A stretch of DNA of 64,000 nucleotides from a bacterium (GCA_028277985.1 JANQFG010000208.1:124001-188000), one strand, 5' to 3'. Positions 52,547 through 62,223 are shown, counted from the first letter of the stretch. Made by a program: numbers and translations. The notes: generated by a model from the letters alone, not told the origin.

Positions 52547-54259
52547 ATGGCGTCCAAGTCCTGCATTCTCAGAACCGGCTGGAGCTTCTCCGCGTTGCCT
52601 GCATGGGGTCTACTCACCCTTCTGCTCGCATTGACCGCCTGGCCCACCTCGAGCACTGCACAGGGCCTATTCGACTTCCGGATCGCGGGAAAACCACTCA
52701 CAGTGATGGGGTATATCAACCAGGGGTTTCAATTCGGAATCGCCGGCAGCCATTATGACACCCGATCAGGCTTTCAAGCCGCGATCTTCCAGCTACTGGT
52801 AGAGACGGCTTACAGCCCCGTCCCGAACGTCAAGATCTTTGCTAGCACGAACTTCAACGCGAATTGGGCCTACCCGATCCTGTCCCATGATGACGCCTGG
52901 CGGGAGAAGGAGTTCGACAAATCCAGGGATAATTACTACATCCTTGATGATTACGAGACCCTGTTGAAAGAGGCCCACGTTACCTGGACCCCTCCCGATT
53001 TCGTCTTCCGATTGGGAAAGCAGATCGTAGCTTGGGGAGAAACGGACGGCGTCCGCGTAATGGACCAGATCAATCCGACCGACACGCGGCGAGGGATCAG
53101 CGATGTTGAGTTCGAAACCACGATCGTCCCGATCTGGCTTCTGAAAGCAGAGTACTATCCGGGACTATCCGCAACGTGGCTCCAGGACCTCAACCTCGAA
53201 TTCGTTTACAACATGAACGCGGATTTCATAGCGAACAAGGGGTTCTCTACAGGAAACGACGCACACGGCATCTGGTCCCCCGATGTCTTTCTCGCCAACT
53301 ACTACGAACTTCCTTTCCTTGCCGGCACAGCTTTCAACTATATCCCGCAGGACATCAAACTGATCCTCCCACCGACCCTCGGAGATTTCTTCGACCGGAC
53401 GTTTCCCATCATCCCCGCTAGACTCGGAAAACTGACCGAGATCCTGGACAGGCCGGACCAGTGGGATCCCGACTACATGGAGTACGCACTGCGATTGAAG
53501 ATCATGCTGTTCGACACGATCGTGACATTGAACGGTTTCTACGGCAGGGAGAAGTCGCCAGTCACGATCTCTTTGGCAGAGCTCCCTTCGGTTCGTCTTG
53601 CTTCGGACGGCTGGCTGATCGCAGAACCGAGGGTTGTGGGTTATTTCCCTCTCCTGCGGTTTGTCGGCCTCACGCTCGCACGAGACATCCCCTTTCTCCG
53701 TACATCCTACCTTGGAAGCGTGGCCCCGGTCATCCGAGTGGAAGCCCTCTACGCCTTTGACAGCACCTTCGCTACGAATGGCAAGGCAACGATCACAGAC
53801 CTCCTTGTAGGACAAGGCGAGAGCTTCGAACAATTCGACTTCATCCACTATTCCATCGGAATCGACTGGAAGATACGCGTCAGCTGGCTGAATGCAAAAG
53901 ACGGGATCATGATCTCTCCCCAGTTCGTCCACAAGCACGTCCTGGATTATCCCGAGAATTACGGCCTTCTCGCTGCCGGTGGAGTCCCCACGGCGGTAAA
54001 CAACTATAACGTATCGTTGATGCTTCGAACGACCTATTTCCACAACAAGATCATACCCCTTGTATACTGGATGTATTCGGTAACAGGCCCGCAGGTCGGC
54101 AAGCGATCCGTGGAAGGCAACATGGTGATGTTCCAGCTCACCTATGAACAGAGTCACCGCTGGAACTACACGATACAATCCGTCTTCTTGATGGGAACGG
54201 CGCTACAACCCCTTTCTCACAAAGACAACGTCACCCTTACGATCGCGTACAAGTTCTAG
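52547..54259 (+). CDS. DUF1302-family outer-membrane barrel protein
   Basis: 570 residues. Signal peptide near GLLTLLLALTAWPTSSTAQG, then an aromatic-rich chain of alternating strands, with FRLGKQIVAWGETDGVRVMD and INPTDTRRGISD, the hallmark of DUF1302 proteins, and a C-terminal phenylalanine (TIAYKF) recognised by the barrel-assembly machine. DUF1302 proteins are thought to form outer-membrane channels for hydrophobic compounds. The ATG at 52547 follows GGGGGGGAAAC and gives the signal peptide; an in-frame start at 52505 overlaps the RND gene. It is third in the four-gene export operon. Confidence 0.88.
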   Translation: MASKSCILRTGWSFSALPAWGLLTLLLALTAWPTSSTAQGLFDFRIAGKPLTVMGYINQGFQFGIAGSHYDTRSGFQAAIFQLLVETAYSPVPNVKIFASTNFNANWAYPILSHDDAWREKEFDKSRDNYYILDDYETLLKEAHVTWTPPDFVFRLGKQIVAWGETDGVRVMDQINPTDTRRGISDVEFETTIVPIWLLKAEYYPGLSATWLQDLNLEFVYNMNADFIANKGFSTGNDAHGIWSPDVFLANYYELPFLAGTAFNYIPQDIKLILPPTLGDFFDRTFPIIPARLGKLTEILDRPDQWDPDYMEYALRLKIMLFDTIVTLNGFYGREKSPVTISLAELPSVRLASDGWLIAEPRVVGYFPLLRFVGLTLARDIPFLRTSYLGSVAPVIRVEALYAFDSTFATNGKATITDLLVGQGESFEQFDFIHYSIGIDWKIRVSWLNAKDGIMISPQFVHKHVLDYPENYGLLAAGGVPTAVNNYNVSLMLRTTYFHNKIIPLVYWMYSVTGPQVGKRSVEGNMVMFQLTYEQSHRWNYTIQSVFLMGTALQPLSHKDNVTLTIAYKF

Positions 54260-54355
54260 GGAATTGCCCTCCCGAGCCTTTTGAGCGCTCGGTAGCAAGG
54301 ACACGAGGCCGGGGCACAGATGTCGAGCGACCCAAGCCAAAAAGGAGAAAGATCA

Positions 54356-55813
54356 ATGAAGTACTCCAGAGTACTTGCGTGTTCACTCACCCTTATGCTC
54401 TTCGTCGGATTCGGGCCCGGAAACGCATCGGCAGAGGATCCGGTCCTACCTCACCCAAACACCTACATGACGACCTCGGACGGCGCCGAGGTCTTTCGTC
54501 ACAAGAAGCCGTATGATGATGATTCGTCCATCTATGACGCCTACCCGCTGGACAAGGTCCTGCCGAAGAAGCTCTACGACTGGCTCACCTACGATGTGGA
54601 GAAGATGAAGGATGCCTGGGCCGAGGTGGTGGGCTTTCGCTCTCCGGAATTGGTCGGCAAGATCGCACCGGAGGTGACGCCCGGCAAGTACACACACGAG
54701 GATATCGAACGACTCCCCGGTCTGAAGGAACTCATCTTTCCGAAGATGAGAGAGCAATTCCAACCGGGGGGTCCCCCCTACGCCGGGAATATCACCGAAT
54801 TCGAGATCGTGCCTACAACGCCGAAGTACTGGTCCATGCCGATCATAGAGGCGACCAAGAAGCATCGGGGCACGGCAAAACTGGACAAGCAGGGATACTT
54901 CATGCCGGAGACGTATGAAGGCGGTTATCCCTTCCCAAGCCCTACCGGCGAATTCATGGCCCAGAAGCTCATTTACAACACGAAAGTCCATTACCTCCAT
55001 TGGGGAATGAACCAGAAGCTCTACGTGCGGGTGAAGGCGTTCAACAAGGCTCTCAATCTCGACTACGATGGATACACGTACACGGAAGGGGCAAGGCTTC
55101 TCGGGCGTGTCTTCGTTCCTCCCTACGGCCCCTTCGACAAGCGGGCCAAGGAAAGGGGCGAATGGCGTCTCGAGTTCGGCGTGATCACCGCGCCGAGGGA
55201 CGTGTACGGCACGGGTTTCCTCTACCTCTACAGCCTAAAGGCGGACTTGCTCGATCAGGTCCTCGTCTATCTGCCGTCACTGCGGCGGTATCGAAAGATG
55301 ACGTCAACCGACACGCAGGACCCGATCATGGGTCTGGACCAGATTTACGACGACAACTACGGGCTTGCCCAGAAGCTCAGCCCCAAACATTTCCCCTATG
55401 TCTACGAGGTGATTGGAGAGCGGGAGTTCCTCGTCCCATTCGCACACGGCAGTGAGTACCTTACCTCCGACACATTCGAGATGAAGAACATCAAGATGGA
55501 ACGACGCCCCTGTTACATCGTCCAACTGAATCAGCAGGATTCAAACTACGTCTACGGAAGAAGGGTTTTCTACATCGACAAAGAACTCCTCACCGTCGTG
55601 TTCGCGGAGAACTACAATCAGAAGCAAACCCTCTATCGGACGAGTTGCTTCCTGAATCACTTCTACCCGGACATGGGTGCCCTAGTGCAGGGCTGGCTGA
55701 TGCTCAGAGATCATATCGATCTCCACTCAACGATCAGCGACTACTTCGTCGTGCCCGCTTTCTTCAAGCGGAAGGAAGTGAGCATGCGCAGCATGTCCCG
55801 ATTCGGGAAATAG
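54356..55813 (+). CDS. DUF1329 family envelope protein (second copy)
   Basis: 485 residues: signal peptide MKYSRVLACSLTLMLFVGFG, cleavage near ASAEDP, then a DUF1329 domain (LPSLRRYRKMTSTDTQDPIM, YVYGRRVFYIDKELLTVV). It resembles LolB-like lipid-binding folds and would pass a hydrophobic molecule between the RND pump and the DUF1302 barrel. AAAGGAGAAAG precedes the ATG at 54356. Compared with the copy at 1975-3288 it is about 50 residues longer and clearly diverged, but the central VPxxRRxRRMS/T segment is shared. Last gene of the export operon. Confidence 0.88.
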   Translation: MKYSRVLACSLTLMLFVGFGPGNASAEDPVLPHPNTYMTTSDGAEVFRHKKPYDDDSSIYDAYPLDKVLPKKLYDWLTYDVEKMKDAWAEVVGFRSPELVGKIAPEVTPGKYTHEDIERLPGLKELIFPKMREQFQPGGPPYAGNITEFEIVPTTPKYWSMPIIEATKKHRGTAKLDKQGYFMPETYEGGYPFPSPTGEFMAQKLIYNTKVHYLHWGMNQKLYVRVKAFNKALNLDYDGYTYTEGARLLGRVFVPPYGPFDKRAKERGEWRLEFGVITAPRDVYGTGFLYLYSLKADLLDQVLVYLPSLRRYRKMTSTDTQDPIMGLDQIYDDNYGLAQKLSPKHFPYVYEVIGEREFLVPFAHGSEYLTSDTFEMKNIKMERRPCYIVQLNQQDSNYVYGRRVFYIDKELLTVVFAENYNQKQTLYRTSCFLNHFYPDMGALVQGWLMLRDHIDLHSTISDYFVVPAFFKRKEVSMRSMSRFGK

Positions 55814-55934
55814 GATTGAATTTGAACAGCGTACACTTGTTGCCTTAGAAGATCCATTCTAAAAACTGCGACGGATATACTCGTGAAGTAGATTCTTCTC
55901 ACCTAATGCACCCGTTCGAAAAGGAAATCAAAAC

Positions 55935-56807
55935 GTGAGACTCTTAATTATCGCAATGGTCAACCTCACCGTTTTCGATGCACTGGCCCCGAAGGTGTTC
56001 GCCAGCACGGCGCCGCCGTTGGATCGCGTCGCCCATCCCGTCTGGCAATGGGTCGTCTTCGCAGTGGCGGCGGCAATCTTCCTCGCGATTGCACGCTATG
56101 GAGTACTCGAATGGCAGCGGCGCGGCACCCCGGTGCTCCTTCTGGCACTCATCGGCGGCGCAATCGCGACGGTGGGCGAACCGATGTGGGACATCGTCAC
56201 TCGGCTGTACATGTTCGAAAAGGGCGCCTTCACCGTCTTCACAATTGCCGATCGCGGTATACACCTTTGGGCGCCCTTCGGCTACGGTGTATACATCGGG
56301 ACGACGGTCTATGTCTTCTACCGTCTCACCCTGAGCCCCACGACGACCCGGCGAACGTTCTGGCTCGCCTGCGGACTGATCATGGGCCTGAACCTGGCGA
56401 TCGAGATACCCGCGACCCGGATGAGCCTCTACGAATACTACGGACCGCAGGCCTTCAATTTCACGGGGTTCCCGCTCTACTGGCTGTTTTCGAACCTCCC
56501 CGCCGCCGCAACGTCCGGAGTCGTACTGGGACGGGTGCCCGAACTGACTCGCGGCTGGCGCGCGTTGAGCGTCCTCGTTCTCGTTCCCTCCTTCTTCATC
56601 GGTGGCGAATTCTTCGTGCAGTGGCCCGCATTCGCTGCGAACGGCGTCACCAATCCGGGATACCTGCTCAGTTACGCAGGCGCCCTCCTGACCATCGCGA
56701 TCGGCGTCACCGTGCTGCGCTTTCTCGCCGATCTCACGGTCGCAGGCGCCGAGGAAACCACGAAAGTACCTACGGGCCAGGACTCGGCCACTGCGGCAGC
56801 GAAGTGA
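55935..56807 (+). CDS. Polytopic membrane protein, EP-x2-D family member 1
   Basis: 290 residues with seven to eight hydrophobic segments. It carries GEPMWDIVTRLYMFEKG in a membrane helix and LYEYYGPQAFNFTGFPLYW later, the two signatures shared by the whole array at 56-64 kb. Acidic residues buried in helices and aromatic YYG segments are more typical of membrane-embedded cyclases or hydratases than of carriers. Start GTG 55935 is preceded by AAGGAAAT. First gene of the array, 121 bases after the DUF1329 gene with no terminator seen, so readthrough from the export operon is likely. Function not established. Confidence 0.75.
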   Translation: MRLLIIAMVNLTVFDALAPKVFASTAPPLDRVAHPVWQWVVFAVAAAIFLAIARYGVLEWQRRGTPVLLLALIGGAIATVGEPMWDIVTRLYMFEKGAFTVFTIADRGIHLWAPFGYGVYIGTTVYVFYRLTLSPTTTRRTFWLACGLIMGLNLAIEIPATRMSLYEYYGPQAFNFTGFPLYWLFSNLPAAATSGVVLGRVPELTRGWRALSVLVLVPSFFIGGEFFVQWPAFAANGVTNPGYLLSYAGALLTIAIGVTVLRFLADLTVAGAEETTKVPTGQDSATAAAK

Positions 56808-56822
56808 CCTGGAGAAATCGTT

Positions 56823-57590
56823 ATGACGGAAGCTATCGCATCGAACGGCATGGAGGTTATCAGAAACATCGAACCCGCGCCTGCTCACTTGCTCGAAGTC
56901 CCTGCGGACGGTCTTCCCGGCACCATCATTTTTGGCGTTATGGGTGCCATATGCATTGTGTGGGCCATCGTTCTCCTGATACGCCAGAAGAATGTGGTGC
57001 CCCTTCTGTTATGTGCCGGCTCGGCCTTGGCTGTCGTCAACGAGCCAATCGTGGACGTACTGGGAAAGATCGTCTACCCTCACAACTTCATGTGGACCAT
57101 GGAGAGCTTTGGCCGTGACATTCCACTCGTACTGTGCCCGGGCTACATGGCCTGGTGCGCCATGGTTCCCTATTACATCGCCCGATACATGCAAAAGGGC
57201 GCGAAGAAGAAGAACCTGTACTTGATCGCCCTCTTCACTTTTGTGTCCGTGGTGCTCACGGATTACATCGCTACATCGAACACACACTGGGTCTACTACG
57301 GTGAGGGACTGTTGCACAACTTCACAGGATCGTTGACAATGGCCGCCTTTCCGATCGTCAGCGGCGCGATGCTGTTCCTCATGTATTCCCGGAAAGGAAT
57401 CGCTGCGAAGCTCGGGGTGTTCTTCATACCGTTGGTCGCACTGTCGGTATCGCTTGCGGGTACGACTTTCACTCTATGCTTTGCGATGAACACAGAGCTT
57501 CCCTCTGTCGTGGATCTGCTCTTCAGGGCAATGGCGCCACTGCTGACGGTAGGCATCGTATGGTTCATCGTCGAGGAAGTTGGCACGTAG
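56823..57590 (+). CDS. Polytopic membrane protein, EP-x2-D family member 2
   Basis: 255 residues, about seven transmembrane helices. Signature segments: NEPIVDVLGKIVYPHN (~residues 72-87), GRDIPLVLCPGY (~97-108), and THWVYYGEGLLHNF (~157-170). It is the closest relative in the window to the truncated protein at 63441, which reads NEPIYDILGKIVYAQN, GRDVPW and WIYYGEAPL at the same places. Fifteen bases after member 1, two bases before member 3. No signal peptide. Predicted integral membrane enzyme or lipid-binding protein of unknown activity. Confidence 0.78.
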   Translation: MTEAIASNGMEVIRNIEPAPAHLLEVPADGLPGTIIFGVMGAICIVWAIVLLIRQKNVVPLLLCAGSALAVVNEPIVDVLGKIVYPHNFMWTMESFGRDIPLVLCPGYMAWCAMVPYYIARYMQKGAKKKNLYLIALFTFVSVVLTDYIATSNTHWVYYGEGLLHNFTGSLTMAAFPIVSGAMLFLMYSRKGIAAKLGVFFIPLVALSVSLAGTTFTLCFAMNTELPSVVDLLFRAMAPLLTVGIVWFIVEEVGT

Positions 57591-57591
57591 A

Positions 57592-58416
57592 ATGGAGAAA
57601 GCTCTCTATACCTATCAGACGATCCCAACATCCCCTCTGTTGGAGATGCCGCAAACGGCGCAGATGGTCTTCTTATCGCTGACTGCCATTACCACGGTCG
57701 TCTGCCTCGTATACGGTACAGTCCTGGGTAAAAGGAACAATACGTTTCTGCCTGTGCTCTTTGTCATCGGTGGCTTCTGCACGATCCTCCTCGAGCCCAT
57801 AGGGGACCTGTTGGGGCATGCCGTGCATCCCCAGATCGGACAGATTCCCTTCTTCGAGGCTCTGGATCGCCGTGTCCCACTTCATATTGGTTTTCTTTAC
57901 GCCATAGGCTTCGGGATTCCCCTGCTGGCGCTCTTCCCACGTATGCATTCGGGACGATTGACATCGGGGTTCGTATGGAAATCCTTTCTCTGGTTGACCG
58001 TGGGCTTGTATGCCGTCGAGATCTTGCCGATCCATTTCGGGCTCTGGTGCTATTTTGGGAAACAGGCACTGTGGGTCTGGAAGGGGGGCATGCCTCTGGC
58101 ATGGATCCTCATCAACACCACAGTCAATATCGTCCCTGCGGCAATCGCTTATCTTCTGCTGCCGCATCTGAAGGGGTGGAGGCAGGTCCTCATCGTTCCG
58201 ATCATCCTCGTCGCAGCGACCGGGGCATGGACCGGTACCGGCGCTCCTTTCCTCGTTGCGATCAATTCGGATGCCCCACAATGGCTCGTCGAATTGTCGG
58301 GAATCCTTACGGCGCTGCTCGTCCTTTCCGTCGTAGGGGGCTGTGCGAGCGTATGTGACGAAGTGACGCGACGAAGATCGGCCCAAGCGCGTCCACTCAC
58401 CCCTCAGGGAGGCTGA
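57592..58416 (+). CDS. Polytopic membrane protein, EP-x2-D family member 3
   Basis: 274 residues, about seven helices. Signatures: LEPIGDLLGHAVHPQIG, LDRRVPLHIGFLYAIGFG and FGLWCYFGKQALWVWKG. The ATG at 57592 lies one base after the stop of member 2, so translation is coupled; an in-frame TTG at 57580 is an unlikely start. Compared with members 2 and 6 the YYG word is CYFG, so aromatic character but not the exact residues is conserved. Function unknown. Confidence 0.76.
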   Translation: MEKALYTYQTIPTSPLLEMPQTAQMVFLSLTAITTVVCLVYGTVLGKRNNTFLPVLFVIGGFCTILLEPIGDLLGHAVHPQIGQIPFFEALDRRVPLHIGFLYAIGFGIPLLALFPRMHSGRLTSGFVWKSFLWLTVGLYAVEILPIHFGLWCYFGKQALWVWKGGMPLAWILINTTVNIVPAAIAYLLLPHLKGWRQVLIVPIILVAATGAWTGTGAPFLVAINSDAPQWLVELSGILTALLVLSVVGGCASVCDEVTRRRSAQARPLTPQGG

Positions 58417-58433
58417 CCGATCCGCGGGAGAGA

Positions 58434-59261
58434 ATGATGCCCGACCTTGGCCCCGCAATGCTATTTGGCAGAGCAATCCCAGTGCCACCCGCCGACACCG
58501 TCATGCCCGCCCTGCCCCAACTCGTCTTTACATTGACGATGGTCGCAACTCTGCTCGGCACGGGGATCGCCGCAGCGATCTACAGTTGGCGGTCCAGGGA
58601 GGTATTCCCCCTGCTCTGCGTGACCGCAGGGTTGGGCGTCACCTTGATCGAACCGTTGCTCTGTCACCTCGGGTTGCTCTGGTACCCTGAAGAAGGCCAG
58701 TTGACCCTGATCGAGATGATGGGCCGGCGCATACCCATCTTCTCCGGATTCGGCTACGCCTGGTGGTACGGAGCCATGATCTTTCTCCTGGCACAACGAA
58801 TCCAGAGCGCGACCACGGTCCGCGAGGGCTGGATGATCTATGTCTTCCTCCTCGTCCTCGATCTCGTCATGGAGGAGACTTGTCTCCATCTGGGTCTGTT
58901 CTACTACTACGGCGACCAGGGCCTTCGCGTCATCCAGTTTCCGATCTGGTGGCTCTTCATGAACGGGGCTCAGACGCTCCTGTCAGCCTATGCACTCGTT
59001 CATCTTCGGAAATATCTGACCGGTCCGAGAATCTTCCTTGTCATTCCTCTCATGCCGGCTCTTTGCGCACTTGGAAATGCTTTCCACGGATTTCCGAGCT
59101 GGCTCGCAATCAACACCCCTGACAAGCCGTGGCTCCTTCTGCCATTCACTCTCTTGACCTGTATACTGGCATTGGCAACCACCGACTGGATCTCTCGCAG
59201 ACTTGCAGAGCAGCGAGCGCCCGTCTGGGCAACACTTTCGAGCGACGCGCGTAATCCCTAA
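58434..59261 (+). CDS. Polytopic membrane protein, EP-x2-D family member 4
   Basis: 275 residues, about seven helices. Signatures: IEPLLCHLGLLWYPEEG, where the usual Asp is Cys, GRRIPIFSGFGYAWWYG, and MEETCLHLGLFYYYGDQGL. The loss of the first Asp while MEE gains an acidic pair may mean a changed or lost activity in this copy. GGGAGAGA precedes ATGATG; 17 bases after member 3. Function unknown. Confidence 0.76.
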   Translation: MMPDLGPAMLFGRAIPVPPADTVMPALPQLVFTLTMVATLLGTGIAAAIYSWRSREVFPLLCVTAGLGVTLIEPLLCHLGLLWYPEEGQLTLIEMMGRRIPIFSGFGYAWWYGAMIFLLAQRIQSATTVREGWMIYVFLLVLDLVMEETCLHLGLFYYYGDQGLRVIQFPIWWLFMNGAQTLLSAYALVHLRKYLTGPRIFLVIPLMPALCALGNAFHGFPSWLAINTPDKPWLLLPFTLLTCILALATTDWISRRLAEQRAPVWATLSSDARNP

Positions 59262-59332
59262 ACGAGCAACCTGTCAAGAGAGGAGATGAGACACACAGTG
59301 GACACCGAGTGTCGGATTGGAGGTGAATCGGA

Positions 59333-60298
59333 ATGAACCGAAGCTGTGGACACGAGCAGGCGGATCATTCTCTTGCATACACACTCTCTCTTCCCGTTGT
59401 CCCATGGGCCGCGATCGGTGTGGTATCCGTTGTATTAATGGTGGTCGTGTCGGCCCAATGGGTGGCGGCAGGAATCACCAGTCTCGACCCGGGCTCAGAT
59501 CCCCTGCCCACCTCAAAGCTCGTCCTCATGCGCATACTCGAGTGGGGACAATTCGCAGCGCTGCTCTACCTTCTAGCGAGATTCGTCGTCCGCCCACTGC
59601 TCCGTAGTCAAGAACTCGGCTTTGACGGTCTGTTCATCCTGGCCGCCTTGGCGCTGAATTTCTGGGATCCCCTCGACAACTACCTGAACTTTGCCTTCCA
59701 GTACAACGCGCATTTCATCAACGTCCGGTCCTGGGGCGAGTTCATCCCCGGCTGGTCGTCAGGTCCTGACGTATGGGCGGTCCCCATCCTGTTCGTCACA
59801 GGCGCATACACCTGGGCATTCTTCGGTGCGGCCACCCTGGGCTGTTGGATTATCGACCGACTCGGTGAACGCGAACCATCCATGCCCATCATTGCACGAT
59901 TCGCTGTGGTATTCCTCGCCAACGCAGCGATCAGCGGAGTGTCTGAGTTGATCTTTCTCCAGACTAGCTCGATTGCCAACATAGGAACACCCGATGCCTT
60001 GACACTGTGGAGCGAGCGGTACAACGGGTGGCCCATCTACAATCCGATCTTCTTCGGCCTCGCCTGGACAGCAGTAGCATGGCTGCGCTGGTCCCGTGAC
60101 GAACGCGGTCTCTCTGCCGTCGAACGCGGCGTGGATCAATTACCTTTGGTGGGGCGATCCAGCAGCGCTGTGCGCTTCCTGGCCATCTTCGCCTTCACAC
60201 AGGTCTCGTATATCCTGCTGTACTTCGTTCCCTGGAACCTCTTTGCACTCTTTCACGATCCTTGGCCACCGTTACCGTCCTGGTTCCCGGTCCCTTGA
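59333..60298 (+). CDS. AveC-family (spirocyclase-like) membrane protein
   Basis: 321 residues, about eight helices, with an excellent ribosome site (GGAGGTGA). WDPLDNYLNFAFQYN and SWGEFIPGWSSGPD are the characteristic AveC-family blocks, followed by YNGWPIYNPIFFG and the C-terminal ERGVDQ...AVRFLAIFAF and DPWPPLPSWF. AveC of Streptomyces avermitilis acts in spiroketal formation/dehydration of avermectin; most family members in other bacteria are uncharacterised. Here it sits at the end of the four EP-x2-D proteins, whose DP/EP-x2-D/N helix and aromatic blocks line up with it, so they may be distant members of one superfamily. Family call from memory of its pattern; activity here unknown. Confidence 0.75.
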   Translation: MNRSCGHEQADHSLAYTLSLPVVPWAAIGVVSVVLMVVVSAQWVAAGITSLDPGSDPLPTSKLVLMRILEWGQFAALLYLLARFVVRPLLRSQELGFDGLFILAALALNFWDPLDNYLNFAFQYNAHFINVRSWGEFIPGWSSGPDVWAVPILFVTGAYTWAFFGAATLGCWIIDRLGEREPSMPIIARFAVVFLANAAISGVSELIFLQTSSIANIGTPDALTLWSERYNGWPIYNPIFFGLAWTAVAWLRWSRDERGLSAVERGVDQLPLVGRSSSAVRFLAIFAFTQVSYILLYFVPWNLFALFHDPWPPLPSWFPVP

Positions 60299-60381
60299 GG
60301 GATACCTCGACCGGTCGATCCGTTTCGGTTTGCATATATTACCCACATCGAACATAGAACGAACGGAAGGAGAAAGTCGGA

Positions 60382-61962
60382 ATGCCACACCATGATGTTG
60401 TCGTCATCGGAGCCGGTCACAACGGGCTCACCCTGGCCGCTTACTTGATCAAGGCCGGGCTGGACGTCTGCGTGCTGGAAAGGCAGGACTTCATCGGCGG
60501 GGCCTGCGCAACCCGAGAGATCACGGCACCGGGCTTCCGGCATGATCCCTGCGGCACGGTACATGCCTATGTTCAGGCAAACCCCTTGATCAAGCACGAT
60601 GAGCTGGGCCTGCGCTCCAAGTACGGCCTGGAGTACATTGCACCCCAAGGCTCTTTTGCAAATGCCTTCCCAGACGACTGCTCGATGATCTTCTACTCCG
60701 ACCTGGACAAGACCTGCCAGTCGATCGCCCAGTTCTCGGACAAGGATGCGGACGCCTACCGCGGTCTGGTTCTCAAGTTCATGCCGGTCCTGGATATGCT
60801 GATGGGGAACATGTTCAGGCCTCCCCCACCCTACGGGGTCCTGATGTCTCAGCTCGACCAGAGCCCAGAGGGTCAGGAGATACTCAGGCACATGGGTATG
60901 AGCGCATGGGATATCATCGAGCAGTACTTTGAACACGAAAAGACGAAGACAGCCATGCTGAAGCTCGTGAGCGAGCCTATCTGCATGCCCGAAGACAAGG
61001 GCACCGGCTTCTTTCTCACCATGCTCATTCCCTTTTCTTATCGCCTGCCCTACGCCTTCCTCAAGGGTGGCTCGGGCATGCTCTCGGAAGCGCTTGCCTC
61101 CTACATTCGTGACAACGGCGGCGAGGTGCGTACCGGCAGTGAAGTGAAGAAGATCACCGTCGAAGGAGGACAGGCAAAGAGCGTGGTCCTCACAGACGGA
61201 GAAGAGATCGTTGCCCGCAGGGCCGTTGTGGCCAATCTTGATCCGAGACTCGTCTTCCCGAAGATGGTCCTCGAGGTGTCCGAGGAACTGGTTGCCAAGG
61301 TGAATACCATCCATGACGCGCCTTACAGTGGCCTCCTGCTGCATCTTGCGTTGAATGAAGCTCCGAAGTGGAAGGCTGGAGAGGAGATGAACCTTCCGGC
61401 CTGCCAGGAACCTCTCTCCGATCTCGAGCACACCCGCAGGGAGTTCGACGAACTCAGATACGCCCGACCCCTCGCCCAGGAGCACGTGTGTCCCCTCGTA
61501 GTCTGCCCGACGCTGCATGATCCCAGCCGGGCCCCGGAAGGCAAACACTGCCTGTACCTGTTTCAGTATCAGCCGTATTTCCTGAAGGACGGAGGCCCGG
61601 AGAGATGGGATGAGATCAGGGAACAGGAAGCAGAAAAGATCCTTCACTGCATGCGGCAGTATTGCACGAACATGGGCTCGGAGAACATCATCGACATGGC
61701 CATCGAGACGCCCATGGACTTCGTGCGCTGGAACCCCAATCTGGTCAACGGAAGCCTCGTGGGGCCGACCATGACCATGTATCAGCTCTTTGCGCACCGG
61801 CCGATTCCGGAGCTGGGAAAGTACAGAACTCCGGTCCAGGGTCTCTACCTGTGCGGCCACGCATTTCATCCCGGTGGAGGGGTCTCCGGCGGCGGCAGGG
61901 CGGCCGTACAGATCCTGATGGAAGACATGGGCATCGACTTCGAGGACGTAATCACAAAGTAG
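60382..61962 (+). CDS. Phytoene-desaturase-like FAD oxidoreductase (CrtI/PYROXD2 type)
   Basis: 526-residue flavoprotein. N-terminal dinucleotide motif VVVIGAGHNGLTLAAYLIKAG with ERQDFIGGACAT, a GTGFFLTMLIPFSYRLPYAF-type middle block with FLKGGSGMLSEALA, and the C-terminal FAD motif GLYLCGHAFHPGGGVSGGGR. CrtI/PYROXD2 relatives desaturate, isomerise or saturate polyenes; carotenoid and retinol enzymes belong here. It is the only soluble redox enzyme in the array, so it may add or remove double bonds in the substrate of the AveC-like proteins. Length is normal for CrtI. No phytoene synthase accompanies it, so a C40 carotenoid role is not supported. Confidence 0.88.
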   Translation: MPHHDVVVIGAGHNGLTLAAYLIKAGLDVCVLERQDFIGGACATREITAPGFRHDPCGTVHAYVQANPLIKHDELGLRSKYGLEYIAPQGSFANAFPDDCSMIFYSDLDKTCQSIAQFSDKDADAYRGLVLKFMPVLDMLMGNMFRPPPPYGVLMSQLDQSPEGQEILRHMGMSAWDIIEQYFEHEKTKTAMLKLVSEPICMPEDKGTGFFLTMLIPFSYRLPYAFLKGGSGMLSEALASYIRDNGGEVRTGSEVKKITVEGGQAKSVVLTDGEEIVARRAVVANLDPRLVFPKMVLEVSEELVAKVNTIHDAPYSGLLLHLALNEAPKWKAGEEMNLPACQEPLSDLEHTRREFDELRYARPLAQEHVCPLVVCPTLHDPSRAPEGKHCLYLFQYQPYFLKDGGPERWDEIREQEAEKILHCMRQYCTNMGSENIIDMAIETPMDFVRWNPNLVNGSLVGPTMTMYQLFAHRPIPELGKYRTPVQGLYLCGHAFHPGGGVSGGGRAAVQILMEDMGIDFEDVITK

Positions 61963-61992
61963 GGCTTGTGAGTACAAGAAGGAGCATGGACC

Positions 61993-62223
61993 GTGAAGAT
62001 ATTCGATACCTACGGTGAGGAGATGATGGACATTCGGTTGCTCCAGCAGAAGGGAGACGACCTGGTCGTCAAGGGCAAGTTGATGGGATATGTGCCCATC
62101 AGCGTGTACCTCAAGCCAGAGGAGCTTTGGAGCGCTCTCAAGCTCCTGTCATGGGCGGTCCTTCTGCATCTGCCGGTCATGATGATCAAAGGCTGCTGGC
62201 GGTCCTTAACGGGTCGAAAATGA
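61993..62223 (+). CDS. Small one-helix membrane protein (76 aa)
   Basis: A GTG-started frame with AAGGAG at the right distance. The first ~45 residues look like a small beta-rich domain (LLQQKGDDLVVKGKLMGYVP), then ALKLLSWAVLLHLPVMMIKG forms one membrane helix with a basic end. Its stop overlaps the ATG of the kinase gene (ATGA), so it is translated with it. Coupling and position argue that it is a real gene and perhaps a membrane anchor or partner of the kinase; function unknown. Confidence 0.68.
   Translation: MKIFDTYGEEMMDIRLLQQKGDDLVVKGKLMGYVPISVYLKPEELWSALKLLSWAVLLHLPVMMIKGCWRSLTGRK

Noticed and set aside
56048..57118. 356-codon plus-strand frame across two membrane-protein genes
   Set aside because: Arginine-rich, spans a gene boundary, and is out of phase with two supported membrane proteins.
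59333..60298. A role in avermectin-like polyketide synthesis
   Set aside because: No polyketide synthase or tailoring genes are in the window; only the AveC family relationship is supported.
60253..61977. 574-codon minus-strand frame opposite the CrtI-like gene
   Set aside because: Antisense to a well-supported flavoprotein gene, with no ribosome site or domain.
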